A DNA stretch of 64,000 nt from Mycobacterium barrassiae (GTDB lineage Bacteria; Actinomycetota; Actinomycetes; Mycobacteriales; Mycobacteriaceae), in contig NZ_JACKUK010000025.1 of NCBI RefSeq assembly GCF_025822765.1, positions 63,084 to 127,083 on the forward strand. The letters are read 5' to 3'. The notes under the pieces were generated by a model. That model searched no databases, was not told the origin of the DNA, and saw only the letters and a list, made by a program, of their open reading frames with translations. This document shows positions 1-10,612 of the stretch, in pieces; position 1 is the first letter of the stretch; each line of letters starts with the position of its first letter. Both the position numbers and the translations under genes were made by a program.

Positions 1-62
1 CTGAGTGCCATCGAAGATTCGGTGGTTTTACTGACCGTGTCGAAACCGGTTGGGCCGCATAC
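1..62. other. Unassigned window edge
   Basis: Short edge before the first stop codon. In the M. tuberculosis order fadB would lie to the left, but too little sequence is present to show a fadB end, so no gene is called. Confidence 0.3.
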
Positions 63-1721
63 CTAGATCGCGGGGCCGAGCAGATCGTCGGCGTCCTTGA
101 TGATGTAGCCGTAGCCCTGCTCGGCCAGGAACCGCTGACGGTGTGCGGCGTACTCCGCGTCGAGGCTGTCTCGCGAGACCACCGAATAGAAGATCGCGCC
201 GCCGCCGTCGGCCTTGGGCCTCAGCAGCCTGCCCAGCCGCTGCGCCTCTTCCTGGCGGGACCCAAAGGTGCCCGAAACCTGCACGGCCACATTGGCTTCC
301 GGTAGGTCGATGGAGAAGTTGGCGACCTTGGACACCACCAGCGTGGGGATCTCGCCGCGTCGGAATTGATCGAACAGCGCCTCACGCTCGGCGGTTTTGG
401 TCGACCCCTGGATCACCGGAGCGTTGAGTTCGGTTCCCAATTCGTCGAGTTGGTCGAGGTATGCACCGATCACCAGGGTCTGATCGCCCGGGTGCTTGGC
501 CAGAATCGACTTCACCACCGCGATCTTGGAGTGCACCGTCGAGCAGAGCTTGTACCGCTCGTCCGGTTCGGCGACGGCGTAGAGCATCCGCTCGTTGTCG
601 GTCATCGTGACCCGTACCTCGACGCACTCGGCGGGCGCGATCCAGCCCTGCGCCTCGATGTCCTTCCACGGGGCGTCATATCGCTTCGGCCCGATCAGCG
701 AGAACACGTCACCCTCGCGCCCATCCTCGCGGATCAGCGTGGCGGTCAGGCCGAGCCGTCGCCGCGACTGCAGGTCGGCGGTCATCCGGAACACGGGAGC
801 GGGCAGCAGATGCACCTCGTCGTAGATGATCAGCCCCCAGTCGCGGCTGTCGAACAGTTCGAGGTGTTTGTACTCGCCCTTGGTGCGACGGGTGATGACC
901 TGATAGGTGGCGATGGTGACCGGGCGGATCTCCTTCTTTTCGCCCGAGTACTCGCCGATCTCGTCCTCGGTCAACGAGGTGCGGTTGATCAGCTCGCGTT
1001 TCCATTGCCTGCCCGCGACCGTGTTGGTGACCAGGATGAGTGTGGTCGCGGACGCCTTGGCCATCGCCGCCGCTCCGACGAGCGTCTTGCCCGCACCGCA
1101 CGGCAACACCACGACACCGGATCCGCCCTCCCAGAACGACTCGGTGGCCATCTCCTGGTAGTCGCGCAGGTGCCAACCGTCCTGCGCGAGGCTGATCGGA
1201 TGCGCCTCACCGTCGACATATCCCGCGAGATCCTCTGCGGGCCAACCGATCTTGAGAAGCATCTGTTTGACGCGCCCGCGTTCGCTGTTGTGCACCTGGA
1301 CCGTGTCGTCGTCGATGCGCGCGCCGAGCATGGGGGCGATCTTCTTGTTGCGCAACACCTCCTCGAGCACCGCGCGGTCCAGGCTCACCAGCGTCAGACC
1401 GTGCGCCGGATGTTTGACCAACTGCAGGCGCCCATAGCGGGCCATGGTGTCGACGATGTCGACGAGCAGCGGCTGCGGCACCGCGTATCGCGAGAACGAC
1501 ACCAATGCGTCGACCACCTGCTCGGCGTCGTGCCCCGCGGCACGGGCGTTCCACAGCGCCAGCGGGGTGATCCGGTAGGTGTGGACGTGCTCGGGCGCAC
1601 GCTCCAGTTCGGCGAACGGGGCGATCGCGGCCCGGGCCGCACCGGCCTGAGGATGGTCGACTTCGAGCAGCACGGTCTTGTCGGACTGCACGATCAGGGG
1701 GCCGTCGGTCATTTTGTCCAT
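63..1721 (-). CDS. XPB/Ssl2-type DNA repair helicase
   Basis: Superfamily 2 DNA helicase of the bacterial XPB group (ortholog of Rv0861c/Ercc3), an ATP-dependent 3'-5' unwinding enzyme linked to repair. A Walker A motif (PCGAGKT, about residue 205), a DEVH box (YDEVH, about 300), the XPB-typical RED motif (TLIREDGR) and motif VI (QRLGRLLRP, about 494) are all present in order; length 552 aa is normal. An N-terminal XPB domain precedes the ATPase core. A second in-frame ATG at 1712 sits 7 nt after a GATAAT -10-like hexamer, so a leaderless 549-aa start is equally plausible. The gene belongs to a minus-strand group with the 2490-4736 helicase-domain gene, an SDR gene intervening. Confidence 0.93.
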   Translation of the reverse strand: MDKMTDGPLIVQSDKTVLLEVDHPQAGAARAAIAPFAELERAPEHVHTYRITPLALWNARAAGHDAEQVVDALVSFSRYAVPQPLLVDIVDTMARYGRLQLVKHPAHGLTLVSLDRAVLEEVLRNKKIAPMLGARIDDDTVQVHNSERGRVKQMLLKIGWPAEDLAGYVDGEAHPISLAQDGWHLRDYQEMATESFWEGGSGVVVLPCGAGKTLVGAAAMAKASATTLILVTNTVAGRQWKRELINRTSLTEDEIGEYSGEKKEIRPVTIATYQVITRRTKGEYKHLELFDSRDWGLIIYDEVHLLPAPVFRMTADLQSRRRLGLTATLIREDGREGDVFSLIGPKRYDAPWKDIEAQGWIAPAECVEVRVTMTDNERMLYAVAEPDERYKLCSTVHSKIAVVKSILAKHPGDQTLVIGAYLDQLDELGTELNAPVIQGSTKTAEREALFDQFRRGEIPTLVVSKVANFSIDLPEANVAVQVSGTFGSRQEEAQRLGRLLRPKADGGGAIFYSVVSRDSLDAEYAAHRQRFLAEQGYGYIIKDADDLLGPAI

Positions 1722-1749
1722 TATCCAGAAGTCGCGGACACGGGCGGCT

Positions 1750-2445
1750 TCAGCGGGTGGCGACCGATCCCCGGTCGGCCGAAAGACCAGCCTTGACCTG
1801 GCGCGTCAGCTCGTCGCCGAGGACCTCGACCAGACCGGCCTCCACACCGTCGAGCGCCGCCGCGGCCACCGTCGCGGGGTCGCTCTTGGGGGCGTCGACG
1901 TCGGCGACCATGTCGGTGTCCATATAGCCGACGTGCAGCGCGGTCACCGCCACCCCGCGCGGTGCGAGCTCGTCGCGCACGGTGTCCGTCTGCGCCCACA
2001 GGGCGGCCTTCGCCGCGCTGTATGAGCCCGCGCTCGGTGGATGGATCCACGACAGCACCGACAGCACGTTCAGCACCGCGGCCGGCGCGTTGGCGATGAG
2101 GTGCGGGGCGAACGCCCTTGTGACCGACAGCGTGCCGAAGAAGTGGGACTCCATCTGCGCGCGGATGTCCTCGATCGGTGCGTCGAGCAGGGCGTTGAAC
2201 GACGCGATGCCCGCGTTGTTGACCAGCAGTGTGGTGTCGGTGGCGATCTCCGCGGCGGCCGCCACCGATGCGGGGTCGGTGATGTCGATCCGCACCGGCA
2301 CCACGTTCGGCTGGTCGATGGTCTCCGGTCTGCGGGCCGCCGCGTACACCTTGGCGGCGCCGCGGGCGACCAGTAGTTCGGCGAATTGCCGTCCGAGGCC
2401 GCGGTTGGCTCCAGTGACAAAGGCGACCGCTCCACGGATCTGCAC
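1750..2445 (-). CDS. Short-chain dehydrogenase/reductase
   Basis: Classical SDR of about 231 aa that should use NAD(P)H; substrate unknown. The protein opens with a Rossmann motif (VTGANRGLGRQ), has the NNAG segment (LLVNNAGIAS), a catalytic Ser region (LNVLSVLSWI) and the YSAAK active-site motif. The start is placed at the GTG directly before QIRGAVAFVTG because longer extensions are shadow sequence from the neighbouring gene and the SDR fold begins within ten residues. It sits between two helicase genes on the same strand, an insertion relative to the M. tuberculosis order that I recall, with no evident functional link to repair. Confidence 0.85.
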   Translation of the reverse strand: MQIRGAVAFVTGANRGLGRQFAELLVARGAAKVYAAARRPETIDQPNVVPVRIDITDPASVAAAAEIATDTTLLVNNAGIASFNALLDAPIEDIRAQMESHFFGTLSVTRAFAPHLIANAPAAVLNVLSVLSWIHPPSAGSYSAAKAALWAQTDTVRDELAPRGVAVTALHVGYMDTDMVADVDAPKSDPATVAAAALDGVEAGLVEVLGDELTRQVKAGLSADRGSVATR

Positions 2446-2489
2446 CCTCGAAGTGTGCACCCTCGGCCGGGAAATATCAGGCCGAAATA

Positions 2490-4736
2490 TCAAGCGGAGT
2501 CCGCAGACACCACCGACGTGACCCGGTGGATCGCGAACTCGCGCACCCGGCCGGAGGCCGGATCGTAGGCCGTCAACTGCCCGCCACGGACGTTGATCGG
2601 CGCGACCACCCGCTGGGTGGCCACGCCCGCCGGGTCGACGTAGCCGATCACGACGGACGCCTGCGTGTGAGCGGCCTCCTGCAGCTGGGTGATCGCGACG
2701 GTCGGATCCAGCCGCATACCGCTGGACGGCGCCGCCGCCACCTTGCGCAGCACCGCGACGATCGCGCCGAGCGTCTGGCTGGTGGGGCTCTGCGTCCGAT
2801 AGGCGCGGCGCCGCGGCAGGGCGGGCACCCTGGCGCCGCGGGCTCGGAGATCGACGATGGTGCCCGTCGAGTCCTCGGCCGCGGGCGCGAAGCCGGCCTC
2901 GCGCAGGGTGGCGAGCACCTCGGAGATCGGTGCCTGCGACACCGCGACCGTCGGTGCGAGCAGCCTCATCTCCCACTGTTCCATCGCGGGCGCGCCGATC
3001 GCCTGGGCCAGCAGGGCGGGGTCTTCGCAACGCACGAAGGAGGCGGCCATGCCGACGCGCAACTGTCCGTGTCGACGGGCCACGTCATCAATGAGGTAGG
3101 TCAGTCCTTGTGGCACAGGAGTTTTCGAGTGCCGCGCAAAGAACGCGTGTAGCTCGCCCGCCGTACGCCCGGTGTCGAGGGCGCGGCGGATGGACGCTTC
3201 GCTGACGCGGTAGACCATCGCTGCGCCGGCCGACTCGACGCTCGCCACTGCGCCCAGCTGCTCGGCCAGGTCGCGTTCCAATGGGCCGGGCACCACGACG
3301 GTGAGGTCGGCCTGCAGCAGAAAATGGTCGATCGGCTGCGGCAGCACCTTGTCCATCGCCTTGACGACGTCGTCACCTTCGCCGCCGGCGAGCAGGGCCC
3401 TGGCCGGGGTGGTGATCGCGCCGCGGCCGACAACGCCGATCGCGTGCGCTTCGGTGAGCAGTGCGCCCACGGGGCCGGGCTGGAGCCGAACCGCCCAGCG
3501 GGGCCGACGCCAGATCATCGCCCGCGAGGCCTGGGTCGCGTCCACCCCCGCGCCGGGCGGGAGGTCGGCGAGCATGTCGAGTAGCAGTCGGCGATCAAGC
3601 GGCGCGGCGGTGGAGTACAGCGAATCCGACAGTGCCGCATAGGGTTTGCCGTCGGGGCCGCGGCTGCCGACCAGGCTCGGCCTACCCGGTAGGTCGAGCC
3701 ACGTCGACGCCAGCAGATGCCACTTGTGCGCTGTCGGGGATTCGAGGAATCGGTCGGCGGCCACCGTCGGCGCCCAATACGGTCCCGAGCCGTCATGCGG
3801 TTCGGGTTCCGGCATGCCCGTCGCGATCAACCCGGCCCCCGCGGCCACCTCGAGTATCAGCCCGAGTCGGCTCTCGTCGATCCCGGTCAACTTCGTCAGC
3901 CGCTTGACGTCACGCACGCCCAGCCCGCCGCTGCGGAGCTCGGGAACCGGTGTGGTGCCCAGGGTTTCGAGGACCACCTCGACCTCGCGCAGCAGGTCGA
4001 TTACCGCGCCGGCCGCCACCGCATCCACGTCGGCGGCGGTTGTCGTCGACACCACGGGGTCGGGCGGTGTCAGCCCGACCGGCCCGGGGAGTTCCCCGCG
4101 CAGTGCCCGCCCGACCAGCCTCGGCAGGATCACCGTTTCGTCGTCGACCTGTCGCAGCAGCCCCGCCGCCAGCAGCCGCTGCACCGGGCGGTCCGGCGGC
4201 GTGCCCGGAGCGGCGTCGCGGGTGCGTCCGACGGGGGAGCCCTCCAGCAGCTTGTGCAGCAGGTCGGACTGCGCCTCGTCGATACCGGCGAGCCGGTCGG
4301 CGATATCCGTCGGCTCGGCGGCTTCGACGGTGGCCTGACCGGGATACCAGGGCAGGCCCGCTGCGGCCTCGGTGGTGACCCGCACCGACGCGTCGCCCCA
4401 TACGAGCGCGCGCTCACGCAGATCGTCGACAGCCGCGATGACCGCCGCCTCGGCGGTGGGGTCGCCGATCAGCTCCAGGAGCTTCGACACTGGGACCGCA
4501 GTGGTGTCGGCGTGCAGGACCAGCAGCCCGTCGATCACCGCGAGATGACGAAAGTCCAGGTCATCGGTGGCAGCCTTGACCGATTGGCGGGCCTGGGCGC
4601 GTGCGGCCAGGGCGGCAATACTGCCGGGCGGCGGCTGGGTCAGGTCGGGCCGCAACTCCAGCAGCCGGATCAGCCGCTCATCGGAGAGTTCGGCCAGCCA
4701 GGCGCCCAGAGGGATGCCCGGGGCGTTTTCGGTCAT
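2490..4736 (-). CDS. Helicase C-terminal-domain protein (Rv0862c-like)
   Basis: Large conserved actinobacterial protein (748 aa; the M. tuberculosis homolog is about 756 aa) with the helicase_C_3/XPB-associated domain. No Walker A motif is seen, so it probably is not an independent ATPase; association with the XPB helicase encoded downstream on the same strand is an inference from conserved neighbourhood. The N-terminus starts MTENAPGIPLGAWLAELSD. A TACCCT hexamer lies 8 nt upstream of the ATG, compatible with a leaderless transcript. A longer open frame runs through the start into the divergent gene and is not coding. Confidence 0.85.
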   Translation of the reverse strand: MTENAPGIPLGAWLAELSDERLIRLLELRPDLTQPPPGSIAALAARAQARQSVKAATDDLDFRHLAVIDGLLVLHADTTAVPVSKLLELIGDPTAEAAVIAAVDDLRERALVWGDASVRVTTEAAAGLPWYPGQATVEAAEPTDIADRLAGIDEAQSDLLHKLLEGSPVGRTRDAAPGTPPDRPVQRLLAAGLLRQVDDETVILPRLVGRALRGELPGPVGLTPPDPVVSTTTAADVDAVAAGAVIDLLREVEVVLETLGTTPVPELRSGGLGVRDVKRLTKLTGIDESRLGLILEVAAGAGLIATGMPEPEPHDGSGPYWAPTVAADRFLESPTAHKWHLLASTWLDLPGRPSLVGSRGPDGKPYAALSDSLYSTAAPLDRRLLLDMLADLPPGAGVDATQASRAMIWRRPRWAVRLQPGPVGALLTEAHAIGVVGRGAITTPARALLAGGEGDDVVKAMDKVLPQPIDHFLLQADLTVVVPGPLERDLAEQLGAVASVESAGAAMVYRVSEASIRRALDTGRTAGELHAFFARHSKTPVPQGLTYLIDDVARRHGQLRVGMAASFVRCEDPALLAQAIGAPAMEQWEMRLLAPTVAVSQAPISEVLATLREAGFAPAAEDSTGTIVDLRARGARVPALPRRRAYRTQSPTSQTLGAIVAVLRKVAAAPSSGMRLDPTVAITQLQEAAHTQASVVIGYVDPAGVATQRVVAPINVRGGQLTAYDPASGRVREFAIHRVTSVVSADSA

Positions 4737-4800
4737 TGCTGACCAGGGTAAGCGCTGAGTGGTGTCGCCACTGTTCACGGTGCCTGCCACAATGTCAGGC

Positions 4801-4995
4801 GTGGCTGACAACAAACGGCAGAAGAAGCAATATGTCGACCCGGGGTGGCCCGCGACCGACGGCGAGGACGACCACGCCGTCAGCGAGCTCGCCGCCGACC
4901 GCACCGGCGCGTTGTCGCCGTTCGGAGACCTGACGTTCCCGCTGTCGGTCGACGACGTTCCGTACGTCCATCCAGTTACGGTCGTCAACAGGTAG
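4801..4995 (+). CDS. Small conserved protein (Rv0863-like)
   Basis: Short hydrophilic protein of about 64 aa, beginning [15 protein letters not shown] after a GTG; an in-frame ATG nine bases upstream is an alternative start. No motif indicates function. Its TAG stop overlaps the GTG start of moaC by one base (TAGTG), so it is translationally coupled to the molybdopterin genes. The position and coupling match M. tuberculosis Rv0863. A CACAAT hexamer seven bases before the chosen GTG would suit leaderless initiation. Confidence 0.7.
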   Translation: MADNKRQKKQYVDPGWPATDGEDDHAVSELAADRTGALSPFGDLTFPLSVDDVPYVHPVTVVNR

Positions 4996-5501
4996 TGACC
5001 GATCCGGCTGGGGCAGCGTCGCCGCGCCCCGCCAAGCCCGCGCTCTCGCACATCGACGAAGCAGGCGCGGCGCACATGGTCGACGTCACCGCCAAGGACC
5101 CCACCACGCGCATCGCCGTCGCGGCGGGTGCCGTGCACACCACCACCGATGTGGTCGAGATGATCGCGGCGGGCGGGCTGCCCAAGGGCGACGCGTTGGC
5201 CACCGCGCGAGTGGCCGGGATTCTGGCGGCCAAGCGCACCAGCGACCTGATTCCGCTGTGCCACCAGCTTGCGCTGACCGGAGTCGACATCGACTTCATC
5301 GTCGACGGCGCTCAGGTGACCATCGCCGCGACGGTGCGGACCACCGACCGCACGGGTGTGGAGATGGAGGCGTTGACCGCGGTGAGCGTCGCGGCGCTGA
5401 CGCTCTACGACATGATCAAGGCGGTGGATCCCGCCGCACGCATCGACGACATCCGGGTGCTCCGCAAAGAGGGCGGTAAAACCGGCACATGGTCGAGATG
5501 A
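4995..5501 (+). CDS. moaC: Cyclic pyranopterin monophosphate synthase MoaC
   Basis: Molybdenum cofactor biosynthesis protein C, which converts the MoaA product into cyclic pyranopterin monophosphate. At 168 aa it matches the family, with the diagnostic [17 protein letters not shown] start, the [16 protein letters not shown] stretch and the [21 protein letters not shown] signature region. The start is a GTG overlapping the previous gene. It heads moaC-mog-moaE; the partner genes moaA and moaD lie beyond rpfA on the other strand. It corresponds to moaC2 (Rv0864). Confidence 0.95.
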   Translation: MTDPAGAASPRPAKPALSHIDEAGAAHMVDVTAKDPTTRIAVAAGAVHTTTDVVEMIAAGGLPKGDALATARVAGILAAKRTSDLIPLCHQLALTGVDIDFIVDGAQVTIAATVRTTDRTGVEMEALTAVSVAALTLYDMIKAVDPAARIDDIRVLRKEGGKTGTWSR

Positions 5502-5974
5502 GGTCGGGCCGGGTCGTCATCGCGTCCACCCGTGCCGCGGCGGGGGTGTACGAGGACCGCTGCGGACCGATCATCGTCGACTGGCTCAATCAGCGCGGTA
5601 TCGCCGCGCCTGCGCCATCGGTCGTGGCCGACGGCGCCGACGTCGGTGCGGCGTTGGCCGCCGCGGTCGGCGAGAGAGTCGACGTCGTCATCACATCCGG
5701 CGGCACCGGGATATCGCCGACCGACGGGACCGCTGAGGCGACCGCGAACATCGTCGACTACCAGATCCCCGGCCTGGCCGACGCCATCCGCCGAGCGGGG
5801 GAGGACAAGGTGCCGACGTCGGTGCTGTCCCGCGGCGTGTGCGGCGTCAGCGGCCGGACCCTGATCGTCAACCTGCCCGGCTCCCCAGGCGGCGTCAAGG
5901 ACGGATTGGCGGTGCTGGACAAGGTGCTCGAGCATGCGCTGGATCAGCTTGCCGGAGGGGACCATTCACGATGA
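5489..5974 (+). CDS. mog: Molybdopterin adenylyltransferase-type protein Mog/MoaB
   Basis: MogA/MoaB-fold protein (161 aa) that activates molybdopterin by adenylylation before metal insertion. The [14 protein letters not shown] motif and the [13 protein letters not shown] motif, both nucleotide/MPT-binding signatures of the family, are present. It overlaps the end of moaC by 13 bases and is followed by moaE with a small overlap, giving a coupled moaC-mog-moaE unit equivalent to Rv0864-Rv0866. Confidence 0.93.
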   Translation: MVEMRSGRVVIASTRAAAGVYEDRCGPIIVDWLNQRGIAAPAPSVVADGADVGAALAAAVGERVDVVITSGGTGISPTDGTAEATANIVDYQIPGLADAIRRAGEDKVPTSVLSRGVCGVSGRTLIVNLPGSPGGVKDGLAVLDKVLEHALDQLAGGDHSR

Positions 5975-6390
5975 CAGTCGTCCTGCGCGCAGAGCTCACC
6001 GAGCATCCGATCGAGCTCGTTGAGCACGAGGCGCTCGTCGGGCACGAGGCCGCGGGTGCAGTCGTGAGTTTCGCGGGCGTCGTCCGCGACCACGACGGCG
6101 GTCGCGGGGTGACGAGGCTCGAGTATTCGGCGCACCCCATCGCGCAGCAGACGCTGGCCGACGTGGCCGCCGAAGTCGCCGCCGAGTGTCACGGCGTGCG
6201 GGCCATCGCCGTCAGCCACCGCATCGGTGTATTGGCCATCGGCGACGCCGCGCTTGTGGCGGCCGTGTCCGCAGACCATCGAGGCGCGGCATTCGAGACC
6301 TGCCAACGGCTGGTGGACACCGTCAAGGAGCGGCTACCGGTGTGGAAGCACCAGTTCTTCTCGGACGGCACCGAGGAGTGGGTCGGCTCT

Positions 6391-6396
<6 letters not shown>
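5971..6396 (+). CDS. moaE: Molybdopterin synthase large subunit MoaE
   Basis: Large subunit of molybdopterin synthase (141 aa, the same length I recall for MoaE2, Rv0866), which with thiocarboxylated MoaD puts two sulfurs into the pterin. Recognisable family features are [14 protein letters not shown] near residue 30, the YSAHPIAQQ segment and the conserved [11 protein letters not shown] end with its active-site-region lysine. Its TAA stop lies inside the first copy of a 14-bp tandem repeat. Its start overlaps mog. Confidence 0.94.
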
Positions 6397-8040
<1,644 letters not shown>

Positions 8041-8280
8041 TGGCTGGGTCCCGACTGGACGGAGCTCGGCGCGATCGGGGCACAGCGGCCCACTCGATTG
8101 GGGTCGAGGGGCTTGGGGTGACCGTAACGGCTGTGCCCGCGAGCGTCATCTTTTGCCGATAACGGCGTTTTCGGCTACGGCAAATCCTAAAGAAGCTCTA
8201 AACCCGCAGGAGTTTTCGTCGTTCTCGCAGGTGCTTGCGGCGCACCACCGCGCCGTAGCCAGTTTGTGACCATTCCGTTA

Positions 8281-8296
8281 TGTGACGTATATCACG
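8281..8296. promoter_or_regulatory. CRP-type binding site upstream of rpfA
   Basis: The sequence tgtgacgtatatcacg matches the mycobacterial CRP/Rv3676 consensus TGTGA-N6-TCACA at 9 of 10 half-site positions. M. tuberculosis rpfA is a known CRP-regulated gene. A second TGTGAC lies 16 bases away at 8265-8270 in the same orientation. Confidence 0.7.
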
Positions 8297-8297
8297 A

Positions 8298-8564
8298 TTA
8301 CCCGCCGGCGAATGGCGGAAGAACATCGATCGTCTGCGCGTTGCCGAGCGCCACATCCGTGTCGCGGACCGCGACGCCGTCGCACAGGAACGAGCAGCGC
8401 ATCAACACTTTTGCGAGTTTCGCGTCGCGATCGCTGAGCTGATCGACGAGTTCGGCGAGCGTCGTTCCCGGCTGAATCCGGATCGTCTCCACTTCGTTAC
8501 CCGCTGCGGCCCTGGCCGCGGCATAAAACCGCACGGTCACCTCAACGGTCGTGGTGGTCGTCAT
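8298..8564 (-). CDS. moaD: Molybdopterin synthase small subunit MoaD
   Basis: Ubiquitin-like sulfur carrier (88 aa) of molybdopterin synthase. The beta-grasp sequence VTVRFYAAARAAAG and the C-terminal VLPPFAGG end with the essential Gly-Gly that is adenylylated and thiocarboxylated, so it should be functional. The ATG is chosen because longer frames run into moaA. It lies 14 bases after moaA in a yccF-like gene-moaA-moaD unit and corresponds to moaD2 (Rv0868c). Confidence 0.92.
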   Translation of the reverse strand: MTTTTTVEVTVRFYAAARAAAGNEVETIRIQPGTTLAELVDQLSDRDAKLAKVLMRCSFLCDGVAVRDTDVALGNAQTIDVLPPFAGG

Positions 8565-8578
8565 CTGCTTATCCGCCT

Positions 8579-9628
8579 CTACCCGCCGATTGCGCTCATC
8601 GGGCGGTCCGGCTGCACGAAGCCGGGGTCGTTGATGCCGTGGCCGGCGGCCTTGGCCCACATCGCCGCCCGCCACGCCGCCTCGAGGGCGTCGTCATCGC
8701 CGCCGGTACGCATCAGCCTGCGCAGGTCCGTTTCCTGCCGGGCGAACAGGCAGTTGCGGACCTGGCCGTCCGCGGTGAGGCGGGTGCGGTCGCACGCCGC
8801 GCAGAAGGCATGCGAGACCGAGGCGATGATGCCCACCGAGCCGCGACCGCCGTCGACCCGCCACAGTTCGGCGGGCGCCGATCCCCGCGGCGCCGGGTCC
8901 GGTGTCAGGTCGAAATGTCTGCGCAGCGCCGCGAGGACGTCGTCGGCGGCAATCGCCTCGCCGCGCTGCCACTGGTGCTCCGCGTCGAGCGGCATCTGCT
9001 CGATGATCCGCAGCTGGTACCCGTGGTCGACACAGAACCGCAGCAGTTCGACGGCGTCATCGAGACCGGTGACCGGATCGAGCACCGCATTCACCTTGAC
9101 CGGATTAAGCCCGGCGGCCTTGGCGGCCTCCAGTCCGGCGAGGACGTCGTGCAGGCGGTCGCGGCGGGTGATGCGGCTGAATCGCGCGGCGTCGACGGTG
9201 TCCAGCGAGACGTTGATCCGGTCCAGCCCGGCCTGCTGCAATGCCGCCGCACGTTTGGCGAGTCCGATGCCGTTGGTGGTCAAGGTGATTTCGGGCCGCG
9301 GCCGTAGCGCGGCGGTGGCCGCGACGATGCCCTCCAGGTTCTTGGCGACCAACGGCTCGCCGCCGGTGAAACGCACGCTGGTGATCCCCAGCCTGGTCAC
9401 CGCGATGCGCAGGAGCCGGGTCAACTCCTCCGGTGTCAGCAGCTGATCACCGGGCAGCCAGTCCAGACCCTCGGCGGGCATGCAATAGGTGCAGCGCAGG
9501 TTGCAGCGGTCGGTGAGCGACACGCGCAGGTCGGTGGCGATACGGCCGAACGTGTCGACGAGCGGGCCGTCCGCGGGTGCGGGAACCGCCGGGCCCAGCG
9601 ACGGCACACCCAGGTCGATGACCGTCAT
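8579..9628 (-). CDS. moaA: GTP 3',8-cyclase MoaA
   Basis: Radical SAM enzyme starting molybdenum cofactor synthesis from GTP (349 aa). The N-terminal cluster motif DRCNLRCTYCMP binds the SAM-ligating 4Fe-4S cluster; the C-terminal second cluster is formed by CAACDRTRLTADGQVRNC; and the protein ends in the conserved GG (MSAIGG) required for activity. The ATG start overlaps the stop of the upstream YccF-like gene (ATGA). It matches moaA2 (Rv0869c). Confidence 0.95.
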   Translation of the reverse strand: MTVIDLGVPSLGPAVPAPADGPLVDTFGRIATDLRVSLTDRCNLRCTYCMPAEGLDWLPGDQLLTPEELTRLLRIAVTRLGITSVRFTGGEPLVAKNLEGIVAATAALRPRPEITLTTNGIGLAKRAAALQQAGLDRINVSLDTVDAARFSRITRRDRLHDVLAGLEAAKAAGLNPVKVNAVLDPVTGLDDAVELLRFCVDHGYQLRIIEQMPLDAEHQWQRGEAIAADDVLAALRRHFDLTPDPAPRGSAPAELWRVDGGRGSVGIIASVSHAFCAACDRTRLTADGQVRNCLFARQETDLRRLMRTGGDDDALEAAWRAAMWAKAAGHGINDPGFVQPDRPMSAIGG

Positions 9629-10029
9629 ACGGCGACCCCGACAGGGCGGTTGACAGCGTCCACCGGAACGATCTCCTTGCCCAACGGCACCAACGAGATG
9701 GGCACCATCTTGAGATTGGCCAACGCCAGGGGGATGCCGATGATCGTGACCGCCATCGCCACCGACGTGATGATGTGGCCGACGGCCAGCCAGATGCCGA
9801 ACAGGATGACCCAGATGACATTTCCGATCAGCGCGCCCGGACGCGTCCCGGGTTTCTCGACGACCGTGCGGCCGAACGGCCACAACGCATAGGACGCGAT
9901 CCGCAGCGCGGCGAACCCGAACGGGATCGTGATGATCAGAACGAAACAGATCAGGGCCGCGAGCAGGTAGCCCAGAGCCAGCCAGAGACCGCCGAAGAGC
10001 AACCATATGACGTTCAGGATCAGACGCAT
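9625..10029 (-). CDS. YccF-domain membrane protein
   Basis: Small integral membrane protein (134 aa) with two related YccF-type halves: MRLILNVIWLLFGGLWLALGY and a later GNVIWVILFGIWLAVGH, each followed by a hydrophobic ITIPFG/ITIIGIPLA helix and a short polar segment. Function is unknown; it corresponds to Rv0870c. An excellent ribosome site (CTGGAGGAAAG) immediately precedes the ATG, which fixes the start over a longer frame. It is coupled to moaA by an ATGA overlap, but a role in molybdenum metabolism is not established. Confidence 0.85.
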   Translation of the reverse strand: MRLILNVIWLLFGGLWLALGYLLAALICFVLIITIPFGFAALRIASYALWPFGRTVVEKPGTRPGALIGNVIWVILFGIWLAVGHIITSVAMAVTIIGIPLALANLKMVPISLVPLGKEIVPVDAVNRPVGVAV

Positions 10030-10174
10030 CTTTCCTCCAGCGGTGGCTCCAGGGTACCGAGTAAAGGGGGTGAGGCAGGGTGGAGGGCCGAGTAAGATCA
10101 CGATCGACGCGTCCCGGCGCACGGGACGCTTTCCTTATGTTCAGTGCTCTTAGAAGACAAGCAGGTGAGGACCA

Positions 10175-10585
10175 GTGCCGACCGGCCGGGTTAAGTGGTA
10201 CGACGCCGAAAAAGGCTTCGGGTTTCTGTCGCAGGAAGAGGGCGAGGACGTTTACGTCAGGTCCTCCGCGCTCCCTGCCGGTGTCGAGGGGCTGAAGGCC
10301 GGACAGAAGGTCGAGTTCGGCATGGCCGCCGGCCGTCGCGGACCACAGGCGTTGAGCGTGAAGATCATCGACTCGCCGCCGAGCCTGACGCGCACCCGGC
10401 GGGAGGCCGCCGCCGCGGAACACAAGCACACGCCCGACGAGCTGCACGGCATGGTCGAGGACATGATCACGCTGCTGGAGAGCGCCGTGCAGCCCGAGCT
10501 GCGCAAGGGCCGCTACCCCGACCGCAAGGTTGCGCGGCGGGTGTCCGAGGTGGTCCGCGCCGTCGCACGCGAACTCGACGCCTGA
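10175..10585 (+). CDS. cspB: Cold-shock-domain protein CspB
   Basis: Nucleic-acid-binding protein with an N-terminal cold-shock domain (residues 1-65): [18 protein letters not shown] contains the RNP-1 motif KGFGFL, while RNP-2 reads DVYVRSSAL instead of the usual VFVHxSA. A C-terminal extension of about 70 residues, Arg- and Glu-rich and predicted helical, makes the protein 136 aa, twice the size of a simple Csp and as in M. tuberculosis CspB (Rv0871). The GTG start has AGGTGAGG seven bases upstream. Confidence 0.9.
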   Translation: MPTGRVKWYDAEKGFGFLSQEEGEDVYVRSSALPAGVEGLKAGQKVEFGMAAGRRGPQALSVKIIDSPPSLTRTRREAAAAEHKHTPDELHGMVEDMITLLESAVQPELRKGRYPDRKVARRVSEVVRAVARELDA

Positions 10586-10612
10586 TCTTCGGCCTCCGGG
10601 CATGCTGGAGGC

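Noticed and set aside
1-62. C-terminal end of fadB at the left edge
   Set aside because: Expected from synteny, but none of the short frames can be recognised as FadB.
2490-5264. 924-codon open frame on the minus strand extending upstream of the Rv0862c-like gene
   Set aside because: The part above base 4736 is antisense to the small Rv0863-like gene and moaC, with shadow-type composition; the ATG at 4736 fits the family start.
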